A DNA stretch of 20,026 nucleotides from the NCBI GenBank assembly GCA_946886475.1, contig CAMPIQ010000065.1, positions 1 through 20,026 on the forward strand. The letters are read 5' to 3'. This stretch comes from an uncultured Chitinophagales bacterium (GTDB lineage Bacteria > Bacteroidota > Bacteroidia > Chitinophagales > Chitinophagaceae). A program made the translations under genes and the position numbers. Of the stretch, positions 5,403 to 12,454 are shown piece after piece. Positions within the stretch are counted from its first letter, which is position 1. Each line of letters opens with the position of its first letter. The notes under the pieces were generated by a model, which was given only the letters and a program-made list of their open reading frames with translations, ran no database searches and had not been told where the DNA came from.

Positions 5403-8330
5403 TTACTTAACAATTATTTCATCAATGAATAAATGGCTTGGGCTGCCATTACTTTCATGCCATGAGGGAAGAACACCACCATTCACAGCCCTTATTTTTA
5501 TATACCTGGCCCTGGTATTAGTGTCCACTCCCATTTCCCTTGTTTTTGCTGCTCCAGTTGAAGGCAATTGATTATTGACGGTTCTACCGGCCTCTTCGAA
5601 ATATTTTCCATCCAAACTTGTATATACAATCAATTCTTTTGGAAACAGGATCCAGGGACTTACATCTTCCAGTACATGTATTCCAATATAATTTACAGGC
5701 TGTATGGACTGCAGGTCCACAATGGCTTCAAAATCCCTGTCATAATAACTCTGCCAGTTGCCTGTTTTCCAGTTAGTATTTCCTTTTAAGCCATCAATTA
5801 ATGCATCCGGACCACCTGCAGTATACATAGGATGTACCATTGACTGGATTTCTATAGACCAGTTATTAGGGATCAAATGAAAATGCTGGTTGATGATCCT
5901 GCTTTTTTCTTTTCCAACAACAGCGTATGCCTGGATGTTGACGGATGTTGAAATGGTTACCGGCCTTTTATATTTGAGGAAGCCGGATCCTTTATCCGGA
6001 TTTAGGATCCTGTAATAAATATCAGCGGAGGGATCCATGCTATTTATTTTTATGGCGGTGCTTCTTTTAAATTTACTGGTTACATTTTCAAAAAAAGGAA
6101 CAGGAACGATCAATTCATCTTTTATTATAGAATTTGGAAGGTCCTTATCTGTATTTGCCCAATCGGTTTGTGCCTTATCAACAAGTTCAAAAACCAATTC
6201 ACCACCTTTCATAATATCCTCATGAACAAAGTATGATCCTGTATGAACTTTATTATTCAGCCTCATTGCATTCACGTAAATGGATGTTGGTGATTGCTTT
6301 ACCGATCTGACAAGAAATGTTTTCCCATTTTCAAGATGGATCTTTACTTCATCAAATAACGGGGTTCCCAAAACATATTCTCCACTTGCCGGATTAACCG
6401 GATAAAATCCCATACTGCTGAAAATATACCAGGCACTCATTTGCCCGCAATCCTCATTTCCTATCAGCCCGTCAGGCGCATTTGTATAAAAATCCTTACA
6501 GATCCTGTGTACCAGTTCCTGAGTACGCCAGGGCATTCCGGCATAGTTAAAAAGATAAGCCATATGGTGACTTGGTTCATTACCGTGTGCGTACTGGCCT
6601 ATCAAACCTGTAACATCTGCCTGGTCCCTTCCGGTGGTTTCTGAGGTAGTAGTGAACAGCTCATTGAGTTTGGATGCGAAATTCAATTTGCCGCCATGCA
6701 TTTTAATTAATGTAGCAATGTCCTGTGGTACTGCAAATGAGTATTGCCAGGAATTGCCTTCAGTAAAAAAGTTATTGATCTCTTTTGGATCAAAAGGATG
6801 GTACCACAATGCCTGGATCTTGCCACGCATAAGCTTATTGGTAGGATCAAAAACATTTTTATAATTCTGAGCCCTTTTTATAAATTTTCTGTAAATGGAA
6901 TCATTCCCGATAGTTTTTGCAAATTCGGCAATACACCAGTCATCATAGGCGTATTCCAGGGTTTTGGAAACTGACTCGTGTTCTGTATCATTACCAAGGT
7001 AGCCGTTCTGATTATAATGATCCAGTCCGAACCTGCTGCTTTCCGCATAAGAAAGCATAGCGTTAAGCAGCATATCCGGATCAAAATTCCTTATACCTTT
7101 TTTCCATGCGTCCACAATTACAGGAACAGAATGGTAACCTATCATACAAAAGGTTTCATTGGCGCTTAATTCCCAAACCGGCAACATGCCTCCGTATTGA
7201 TATTGTTTGATAAAGGTGTTGATCCAGTCGGAAGTTCTTTTTTGATTGATGATGGTCATCAGTGGGTGAAAGGCCCTGTATGTATCCCACAATGAAAAAA
7301 CTGAATGGTTGGTAAAACCCTGGCTGCTGTGGATAGCTTGGTCAGTGCCCCTGAATTGTCCATCAATATCCTGGTAAATATTTGGTGCCAGGAAAGCATG
7401 GTATAACGCAGTATAAAATACCACCTGATCATCCCCTGTGCCTCCTTTCACATCAATTTTACCAAGCTCCTTATTCCATGCTTTGTTTGCTTTGAGTTGC
7501 ACATCATTAAAATCCCAGCCTGGTATTTCTTCATCCAGGTTAAGCAAAGCGCCTTCCATGCTAACTCCGGATATCCCAACCTTGAAACGTATTTTCTTTC
7601 CTTCCGGGACAATAAAACTCAACACCATTTTAGTGATAGCTTCTTTACCATTTATTGTATCAAATTTAGTTTCTGTATAAAAAGGCTGTTCAGACCTGAT
7701 ATGAAAAAAAATAAGCTGGTCCTGCGCCCAGGATCTGCTCCTCCTGTACCCCTTCAATTCATGTTGATTGATCTTTTCGATATGTACATCGAGCAATTCA
7801 TCGCGATGTGAAAGGTCGATCATTAGTTTTCCATTCTTACCCTGTTGAGGGAAAGTGTATTGGTGCATGCCTGCCCTAGCAGATGTGGTGAGCTGGGCCT
7901 TTATATTATTCTTATCCAGCAATACTTCATAATAGCCTGGACTGGCTTTTTCATTTTGATGGGAAAATGCTGACCTGTAATCTTCCTTATCCCATCTGGT
8001 TTCTCCGGTAAATGGCATAAACAACAGATCGCAATAATCCGGAATGCCGGTGCCACTGAGATGCGTATGCGAAAATCCATATATCAGGGAATCGCTGTAA
8101 TGATAACCACTGCTTCCATCCCAGTCTGCCATCCTGGTATCCGCACTCAATTGCATCATCCCAAAGGGCATTGAAGCCCCGGGATAAGTGTGTCCATGGC
8201 CTCCTGTACCAATGAAGGGGTTCACCAGTGAGGTATAATCTCTTTGTCCAAACATCTGCTGAGGAATGAACAAGGCCAATAGCCATAGGCCAATAACTAA
8301 TGGCCACTGCGTTTTATGATTCATGCTCAT
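5403..8330 (-). CDS. Exported GH92 alpha-mannosidase with C-terminal F5/8-type carbohydrate-binding domain
   Basis: Calcium-dependent exo-alpha-mannosidase family that trims mannose from N-glycans or mannans. The 975-aa precursor starts with a signal peptide (VIGLWLLALFIPQQMFGQ) without a lipobox cysteine. The GH92 core shows VNPFIGTGGHGHTYPGAS near the N-terminus, GFSHTHLSGTG, FTEGNSWQYSF with Glu524 at the expected general-acid position, GNEPSHH (584 onward), and GNEDCGQMSAWYIFSSMGFYP (acidic pair 626-627). After the catalytic region comes a small Ig-like segment resembling chitobiase C-terminal domains (~755-830), then an F5/8 type C/CBM32-like domain (~831-975). The chosen ATG overlaps the stop of cutC as ATGA, pointing to translational coupling; an alternative ATG lies two codons on. 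Last gene of the minus-strand operon. Alpha-1,2 specificity is likely but not proved. Confidence 0.95.
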   Translation of the reverse strand: MSMNHKTQWPLVIGLWLLALFIPQQMFGQRDYTSLVNPFIGTGGHGHTYPGASMPFGMMQLSADTRMADWDGSSGYHYSDSLIYGFSHTHLSGTGIPDYCDLLFMPFTGETRWDKEDYRSAFSHQNEKASPGYYEVLLDKNNIKAQLTTSARAGMHQYTFPQQGKNGKLMIDLSHRDELLDVHIEKINQHELKGYRRSRSWAQDQLIFFHIRSEQPFYTETKFDTINGKEAITKMVLSFIVPEGKKIRFKVGISGVSMEGALLNLDEEIPGWDFNDVQLKANKAWNKELGKIDVKGGTGDDQVVFYTALYHAFLAPNIYQDIDGQFRGTDQAIHSSQGFTNHSVFSLWDTYRAFHPLMTIINQKRTSDWINTFIKQYQYGGMLPVWELSANETFCMIGYHSVPVIVDAWKKGIRNFDPDMLLNAMLSYAESSRFGLDHYNQNGYLGNDTEHESVSKTLEYAYDDWCIAEFAKTIGNDSIYRKFIKRAQNYKNVFDPTNKLMRGKIQALWYHPFDPKEINNFFTEGNSWQYSFAVPQDIATLIKMHGGKLNFASKLNELFTTTSETTGRDQADVTGLIGQYAHGNEPSHHMAYLFNYAGMPWRTQELVHRICKDFYTNAPDGLIGNEDCGQMSAWYIFSSMGFYPVNPASGEYVLGTPLFDEVKIHLENGKTFLVRSVKQSPTSIYVNAMRLNNKVHTGSYFVHEDIMKGGELVFELVDKAQTDWANTDKDLPNSIIKDELIVPVPFFENVTSKFKRSTAIKINSMDPSADIYYRILNPDKGSGFLKYKRPVTISTSVNIQAYAVVGKEKSRIINQHFHLIPNNWSIEIQSMVHPMYTAGGPDALIDGLKGNTNWKTGNWQSYYDRDFEAIVDLQSIQPVNYIGIHVLEDVSPWILFPKELIVYTSLDGKYFEEAGRTVNNQLPSTGAAKTREMGVDTNTRARYIKIRAVNGGVLPSWHESNGSPSHLFIDEIIVK

Positions 8331-9055
8331 GTCAATGCTATTCTCAGTGCTTTTACCGCTTCCGGATCAATTGAGGGGTTGTTATAGCTTTCTTCACTGT
8401 GTGCAAATGAAGGATGAATGAATTTCATTTTGGAATTGGATTTGCCTCTCAGCGAAGAATGAAATTCGACCGCGCCACATGTTACTGCCAGCTCTTTGAT
8501 GTTATCTTTTCTAACACCACTTCCGGGCATGATGATGATCCTTTCATCTGCCGCTTTGATCAATTGAGTGATCATTTCAATTCCCTTCGGTGCGGTTGGT
8601 TGCTGTCCGGAAGTGAGGATCCTCTGGCAGCCCGCGTTTATCAATTCCTCGAGTGCTTTAAAGGGATCATTACAACGGTCGAAGGCACGGTGGAATGTTA
8701 TTTCCATCGGATAGGCCAGTTCTGTCATTTTATTGATCCTTTTCAAATCGATATTTCCATCTTTATCCAATAATCCAATTACCACACCATTACATCCCAG
8801 GTCTTTGCATATCCTTATATCATTCATCATGATCTCAAATTCTTCATCTGAATAATAAAAGTCGCCTCCTCTCACCCTGATGATCGGAAAAAGATCTACT
8901 TCAAAAGATTCCCGGCATTTTTTTATCATCCCGAATGATGGTGTGGTACCTCCTTCGGACAGCCCGGCACACAATTCAATTCTGTCGGCACCACCTTCCA
9001 CGGCAGACTGTGTAGTGGTAAAATCAGCAGTTGCAATTTCTATAATGTAATTCAT
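8327..9055 (-). CDS. cutC: CutC family TIM-barrel protein
   Basis: A 242-aa member of the CutC family, historically linked to copper homeostasis although the biochemical role is unsettled. The N-terminus IEIATADFTTTQSAVEGGADRIELCAGLSEGGTTPS is the family signature. RVRGGDFYYSDEEFEIM, EITFHRAFDR, RILTSGQQPTA and IIIMPGSGVR follow in the usual order at full length. No signal peptide, so cytosolic. It starts 58 bases after the glycosylasparaginase stop and ends in an ATGA overlap with the GH92 gene, so it is the middle gene of a glycan-degradation operon. No copper transporter or regulator is nearby, which argues that its job here concerns sugar or glycan catabolism; that is inference. Confidence 0.95.
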   Translation of the reverse strand: MNYIIEIATADFTTTQSAVEGGADRIELCAGLSEGGTTPSFGMIKKCRESFEVDLFPIIRVRGGDFYYSDEEFEIMMNDIRICKDLGCNGVVIGLLDKDGNIDLKRINKMTELAYPMEITFHRAFDRCNDPFKALEELINAGCQRILTSGQQPTAPKGIEMITQLIKAADERIIIMPGSGVRKDNIKELAVTCGAVEFHSSLRGKSNSKMKFIHPSFAHSEESYNNPSIDPEAVKALRIALT

Positions 9056-9113
9056 AGTTCATAGTCTTCAAAAATCCAACTTAACCGCAATAATTCACGC
9101 GTTCATGATCTTC

Positions 9114-10127
9114 TTAATAAATGCTTTTTGCATCCACCGCTTTTACACCTTTATTTGAATGAACAGCATAATTAAATCCTTTTTGTAATGCATATCCACC
9201 ATACTCCCCTTTTTTATTAACGGCAATAAATCCAACCTGCAGTGCCCTGGCCTTTTCGCCCCTCAATCTTATCATTCTTTCACACGCTTTTTTACAGGCT
9301 TCCTCCGGAGAATATCCCTGCCGCATCAATTCAATTACAGCATGTGACCCGCAGATCCTGATCACCTCTTCTCCAACGCCTGTTGCTGTTGCTGCGCCCA
9401 CTTCATTGTCTACATACAAGCCTGCACCAATTATAGGTGAATCGCCAACCCGGCCGCGCATTTTGAATGCCATTCCGCTAGTGGTACAGGCGCCACCAAG
9501 ATTGCCTGATGCATCCATTGCGATCATTCCAATAGTATCATGATCATGTTGCTGACCTTTCATTTTTTTCGATTGCTGGTCCAGTATTTCTATAGATTGC
9601 CTGGGATCGTATTTAGATTCCTTCAACCATTCCTTCCAGGCCTTTTCACTTTGAGCTGTAAGCAGGTTTTCTGTTTTGAAGCCGTTTTGAAGCGCAAATT
9701 GCAATGCTCCCTCACCAACCAGCTGAACGTGGGGTGTTTTTTCCATAACCAGGCGGGCAACTTTGATCGGATGTTTGATCCCTTCAAGAAACATTACCGC
9801 ACCAATATTCCCAAATTCATCCATGATGCAAGCATCAAGCGTCACTTTTCCTTCCCTGTCGGGCAGTCCGCCATATCCCACGCTCATATCCTCCGGATCG
9901 GCTTCTGCTACCTGTACCCCCGCTTCAACTGCATCCACTGCCCTGCTGCCTGTTGACAACAGTTTCCATGCCTCTGCATTGGACTTTTTATTTGGTTCCC
10001 ATGTTGATATCACAATAGGGTTATTTTTGACAATTATATTTTCTACCGGAGTGGCAAAACCTTTTTTAAATAGCAGTGCAAAAGAAGTAAGAGCAGAGGT
10101 TCTCAGGAATTTTCTGCGGCTTGACAT
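9114..10127 (-). CDS. N4-(beta-N-acetylglucosaminyl)-L-asparaginase (glycosylasparaginase), Tat-exported
   Basis: Ntn-hydrolase that cleaves the GlcNAc-Asn bond left when N-glycoproteins are degraded, releasing aspartate and amino-GlcNAc (hence GlcNAc). The 337-aa precursor self-cleaves before a threonine: HDHDTIGMIAMD places the nucleophile at Thr198 after Asp. Downstream GRVGDSPIIGAGLYVDNEVGAATATGVGEE is the strongly conserved substrate-binding stretch. The N-terminus MSSRRKFLRTSALTSFALLFKKGFA is a twin-arginine signal, so I start at 10127 rather than at the in-frame ATG at 10190. The 21 extra residues would displace the signal, and the region holds a promoter-like sequence. First gene of the minus-strand operon with cutC and GH92, and divergent from terC. 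Export in folded form suits an enzyme that matures autocatalytically. Confidence 0.93.
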   Translation of the reverse strand: MSSRRKFLRTSALTSFALLFKKGFATPVENIIVKNNPIVISTWEPNKKSNAEAWKLLSTGSRAVDAVEAGVQVAEADPEDMSVGYGGLPDREGKVTLDACIMDEFGNIGAVMFLEGIKHPIKVARLVMEKTPHVQLVGEGALQFALQNGFKTENLLTAQSEKAWKEWLKESKYDPRQSIEILDQQSKKMKGQQHDHDTIGMIAMDASGNLGGACTTSGMAFKMRGRVGDSPIIGAGLYVDNEVGAATATGVGEEVIRICGSHAVIELMRQGYSPEEACKKACERMIRLRGEKARALQVGFIAVNKKGEYGGYALQKGFNYAVHSNKGVKAVDAKSIY

Positions 10128-10167
10128 AAATAGTACAATGTTTGTTGAAGGAATTGTTACCGGGCAT

Positions 10168-10196
10168 GAAACTATGTCATTTGAACACATAACAAA
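10168..10196 (-). promoter_or_regulatory. Probable promoter of the glycosylasparaginase-cutC-GH92 operon
   Basis: Read on the minus strand: TTTG at 10196-10193, 18 bases, then TAGTTTC from 10174 to 10168, a near match to TAnnTTTG. A start near 10160 would give a leader of about 33 bases before the ATG at 10127. The last base of the box deviates, so this is moderate evidence. It lies in the 80-base divergent gap shared with terC. Confidence 0.4.
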
Positions 10197-10207
10197 AACC
10201 CAATAGC

Positions 10208-10981
10208 ATGTTTTTTTTAGTTGATTTTCCTAACCTCACAGATCCTGCTGTGTTAACAGCCTTATTGACCTTAACCGTACTTGAAATTATTCTTGGGGTA
10301 GATAACATTATTTTTATTTCAATCGTTTCAAATAAATTACCTGAAGCACAACAACCAAGGGCCAGGCTTATAGGGCTCTTACTGGCCATGGTGTTCAGAA
10401 TAATATTATTGCTGACCATTACCTGGATCATACAATTGACCAATCCTCTTTTCACTATCGGTTTTATAACCGATAACGGTGAGCCTATCGGGATCAGCTG
10501 GAAGGATATCATTTTAATTGCAGGTGGAATTTTCCTGGTTTTTAAAAGTACGCTTGAAATTCACCACAAGCTGGAGATCGCCTCCAAGCCTGCTACCAAA
10601 GTTTCAGCTGCAGGATTTATGTCGGTCATTCTTCAAATTGTATTGGTAGATGCAGTGTTTTCATTTGATTCCATACTTACGGCTATAGGACTGGCTGATA
10701 ATGTATTGGTCATGATAGCAGCGGTTGTGATCTCTATGATCATTATGATCCTGTTTTCCGGCGCTATCAGTAAATTCATAAATAAACATCCTACATTACA
10801 GATACTGGCACTTGCATTCCTGATCATGATAGGCGTAATGCTGGTTGCAGAAGGTTTTCACCAGCACTTCAATAAAGCTTACATCTACACCGCTATTGCC
10901 TTCAGTCTTATAGTTGAGCTCATCAATATGAGACTGAGAAAGAACCGGGATCATGTAGACCTGAATAACGAAAGTTTGTAA
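10208..10981 (+). CDS. TerC-family integral membrane protein
   Basis: A 257-aa polytopic inner-membrane protein of the TerC family, whose members are linked to tellurite resistance and, more recently, to metal (manganese) export. The diagnostic motifs are present: LEIILGVDNIIFISIV in the first helix and VDAVFSFDSILTAIG in the fourth, each with membrane-embedded acidic residues. About seven hydrophobic segments can be read, the later ones being VLVMIAAVVISMIIMILF, ILALAFLIMIGVML and YIYTAIAFSLIVELI. The start is the first ATG, 80 bases from the divergent glycosylasparaginase start; I see no SD or clear promoter. Its neighbours are glycan genes with no obvious functional tie. Family is certain; the transported substrate is not. 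Confidence 0.92.
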   Translation: MFFLVDFPNLTDPAVLTALLTLTVLEIILGVDNIIFISIVSNKLPEAQQPRARLIGLLLAMVFRIILLLTITWIIQLTNPLFTIGFITDNGEPIGISWKDIILIAGGIFLVFKSTLEIHHKLEIASKPATKVSAAGFMSVILQIVLVDAVFSFDSILTAIGLADNVLVMIAAVVISMIIMILFSGAISKFINKHPTLQILALAFLIMIGVMLVAEGFHQHFNKAYIYTAIAFSLIVELINMRLRKNRDHVDLNNESL

Positions 10982-11093
10982 AGTGATCAATAATTGGACA
11001 GGCCGTGGCCCTGTTTCAGGTTGTAAACCCTGGGCGTATTAAAAACCTTTTTCTTTTGCCCTCGGGGCATTGTTTAATTATGAATTTATTTTG

Positions 11094-11642
11094 ATGAAAA
11101 TAGAAATTATTTCAGGCAGCCCTCGGGGTAACAGTATCACTTTCCGGATGGCCATTCATCTTGAAAAGGCAATTAAAAATGCCGGATATGATGCGGGTAT
11201 CATCGACCTGAGAGAAGTGGAACTGCCCTTGCTGCAATCCGTATTTACTACTGTTGAAAGTGCTCCTGATATTTATCGCGATGTTGTTAAACGTATGTTC
11301 GATGCTAAAGCTTTTATACTGATAACACCTGAATACAATGGTAGCTACTCGGCTGCATTAAAAAACCTTCTGGACCATTTTCCAAAACAACATCATAAGG
11401 TTTTTGGGATCGTTACTGCAACCACAGGCGCATTAGGCGGAGTGCGTGCTGCATTGCAACTACAGGAACTGATCTACGCCTTGTTCGGAATTGGATCGCC
11501 TTACATGCTGGTAGTTCCTTACGTTGATAAAAAATTTACCGTTGATGGTGTTTTGGTTGATGAGGCATTTCAAAAAAACATAAGCCTGTTTATAAATGAA
11601 TATTTATGGTTATGTGGCAAAATATTAAATGATCAGCAATAG
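11094..11642 (+). CDS. NAD(P)H-dependent FMN reductase family flavoprotein
   Basis: A 182-aa flavodoxin-like reductase (NADPH-dependent FMN reductase/azoreductase group), cytosolic. SGSPRGNS at residues 7-14 is the FMN-phosphate loop, and TPEYNGSYSAALKNLLDHF is the conserved PEYN motif with the following helix. GIVTATTGALGGVRAALQLQ binds near the isoalloxazine ring in relatives. The frame is open upstream from 11070, but MKIEIISGSPRG at 11094 fits the family N-terminus. It follows terC by 112 bases on the same strand. It may reduce quinones, chromate or free flavin; the physiological substrate cannot be told. A tiny ORF starts 4 bases after its stop. Confidence 0.92.
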   Translation: MKIEIISGSPRGNSITFRMAIHLEKAIKNAGYDAGIIDLREVELPLLQSVFTTVESAPDIYRDVVKRMFDAKAFILITPEYNGSYSAALKNLLDHFPKQHHKVFGIVTATTGALGGVRAALQLQELIYALFGIGSPYMLVVPYVDKKFTVDGVLVDEAFQKNISLFINEYLWLCGKILNDQQ

Positions 11643-11645
11643 AAA

Positions 11646-11804
11646 ATGCAAAAGATCCGGGTATATTATATGAGCAGGCAGGATAAGTTACTTTCATTAC
11701 AGCTTTTATTCAGGATCCCATTTCTTCATTTTCTTATGACATTAATCAGTGATGAACTGAACCAATGTCAGCACTATCCCTTATGTTATGATGTTGCTTT
11801 ATAA
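11646..11804 (+). CDS. Possible 52-aa small ORF after the FMN reductase
   Basis: Begins MQKIRVYYMSRQDK three bases after the FMN reductase stop and ends YPLCYDVAL before TAA, 11 bases before the next gene. It is Leu- and aromatic-rich with no recognisable domain. Same strand and tight spacing are compatible with an operon member, but a frame of this length arises easily by chance and no SD is seen. Otherwise the 173-base gap shows nothing. Confidence 0.2.
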   Translation: MQKIRVYYMSRQDKLLSLQLLFRIPFLHFLMTLISDELNQCQHYPLCYDVAL

Positions 11805-11815
11805 AAAAGTGAATC

Positions 11816-12202
11816 ATGACTCCTACCATCTCCATTAAAAACCTTCATCTTGAATATCAGCTTTGGACAAGAGAACTGACTTTCTATAAAGAAGAGATCA
11901 AAATATACGAGGATCACCTGGTAAACCTGGTTAGCCGTAATACCAATCCGCATTTCAGGATACAGGTTGAACATTTTCAGAACCAGTTCATTCTGGAAAA
12001 AGAAGTGATCGACCATTTAAAACATGACCTCCACATATCTGAAAAACAACTGGCGGCTTTTGCTCACGACCTGTCAGGTTTTGGTTTGGAAATGATTAAA
12101 ATGGATAATCATTCCAGCCTTCGCGACAGGATCTTCACTTTCAGAAAGATTTATAAAGATCTGAAAGAGGAGTTCAGGATTTTTGAAGCCAAATGGTGCT
12201 AA
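11816..12202 (+). CDS. Small helical hypothetical protein
   Basis: A 128-aa protein I do not recognise. There is no signal peptide, membrane segment or cysteine-based motif. The sequence is charged and almost entirely helix-forming: LHLEYQLWTRELTFYKEEIKIYEDHL near the start and IFTFRKIYKDLKEEFRIFEAKW at the end, with heptad-like hydrophobic spacing, so a coiled-coil or helical bundle is likely. Codon use resembles its neighbours. It lies on the plus strand between the FMN reductase and the S15 hydrolase. A scaffold or stress-related role is possible but nothing in the sequence says so. Confidence 0.65.
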   Translation: MTPTISIKNLHLEYQLWTRELTFYKEEIKIYEDHLVNLVSRNTNPHFRIQVEHFQNQFILEKEVIDHLKHDLHISEKQLAAFAHDLSGFGLEMIKMDNHSSLRDRIFTFRKIYKDLKEEFRIFEAKWC

Positions 12203-12322
12203 ATAGGTTCGGGAAAGAACCAGTTACTATTTTATTGTAACAGTGAGCGTATTTAAAAAAGATATCGAGCGGTAAAATAAGAGACTTTATTTACGACATT
12301 CTTTTTCATCAGGGGGGAGAGA

Positions 12323-12454
12323 ATGAACAGATACTACATCCAAAAGAACTGCGGTGGTAAGATCCATCTGTATGCATCAGCACATGGCCCCTTTGAGGTC
12401 TGCATCATATTGGCTCAACTTCTTTCTTTTATTGATAACTTAGACCGTCAATAA
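12323..12454 (+). CDS. Candidate 43-aa small protein / leader peptide abutting the S15 hydrolase
   Basis: ATG at 12323 is preceded by the purine run AGGGGGGAGA (12311-12320), an SD-like site with suitable spacing; the main genes here lack such sites. The 43 codons read MNRYYIQKNCGGKIHLYASA at the start and LSFIDNLDRQ at the end, with two cysteines and a hydrophobic middle (VCIILAQLLSFI). The TAA stop at 12452-12454 touches the ATG of the S15 gene with no spacer, the geometry of translational re-initiation. No family recognised. Either a real small protein or a leader peptide controlling the S15-GH20 pair. The remaining gap 12203-12322 shows nothing clear. Confidence 0.45.
   Translation: MNRYYIQKNCGGKIHLYASAHGPFEVCIILAQLLSFIDNLDRQ

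Noticed and set aside
10128..10190. Upstream start at 10190 for glycosylasparaginase
   Set aside because: It would place 21 residues before the twin-arginine signal and overlap the promoter-like sequence; 10127 gives a normal Tat signal.
9540..10206. Plus-strand ORFs opposite glycosylasparaginase
   Set aside because: Antisense shadows of a well-conserved coding gene, with no domain or start signals of their own.
10982..11040. ACAGG...CCTGT hairpin after terC as a terminator
   Set aside because: The stem is short and bulged, and it is followed by only a few T's.
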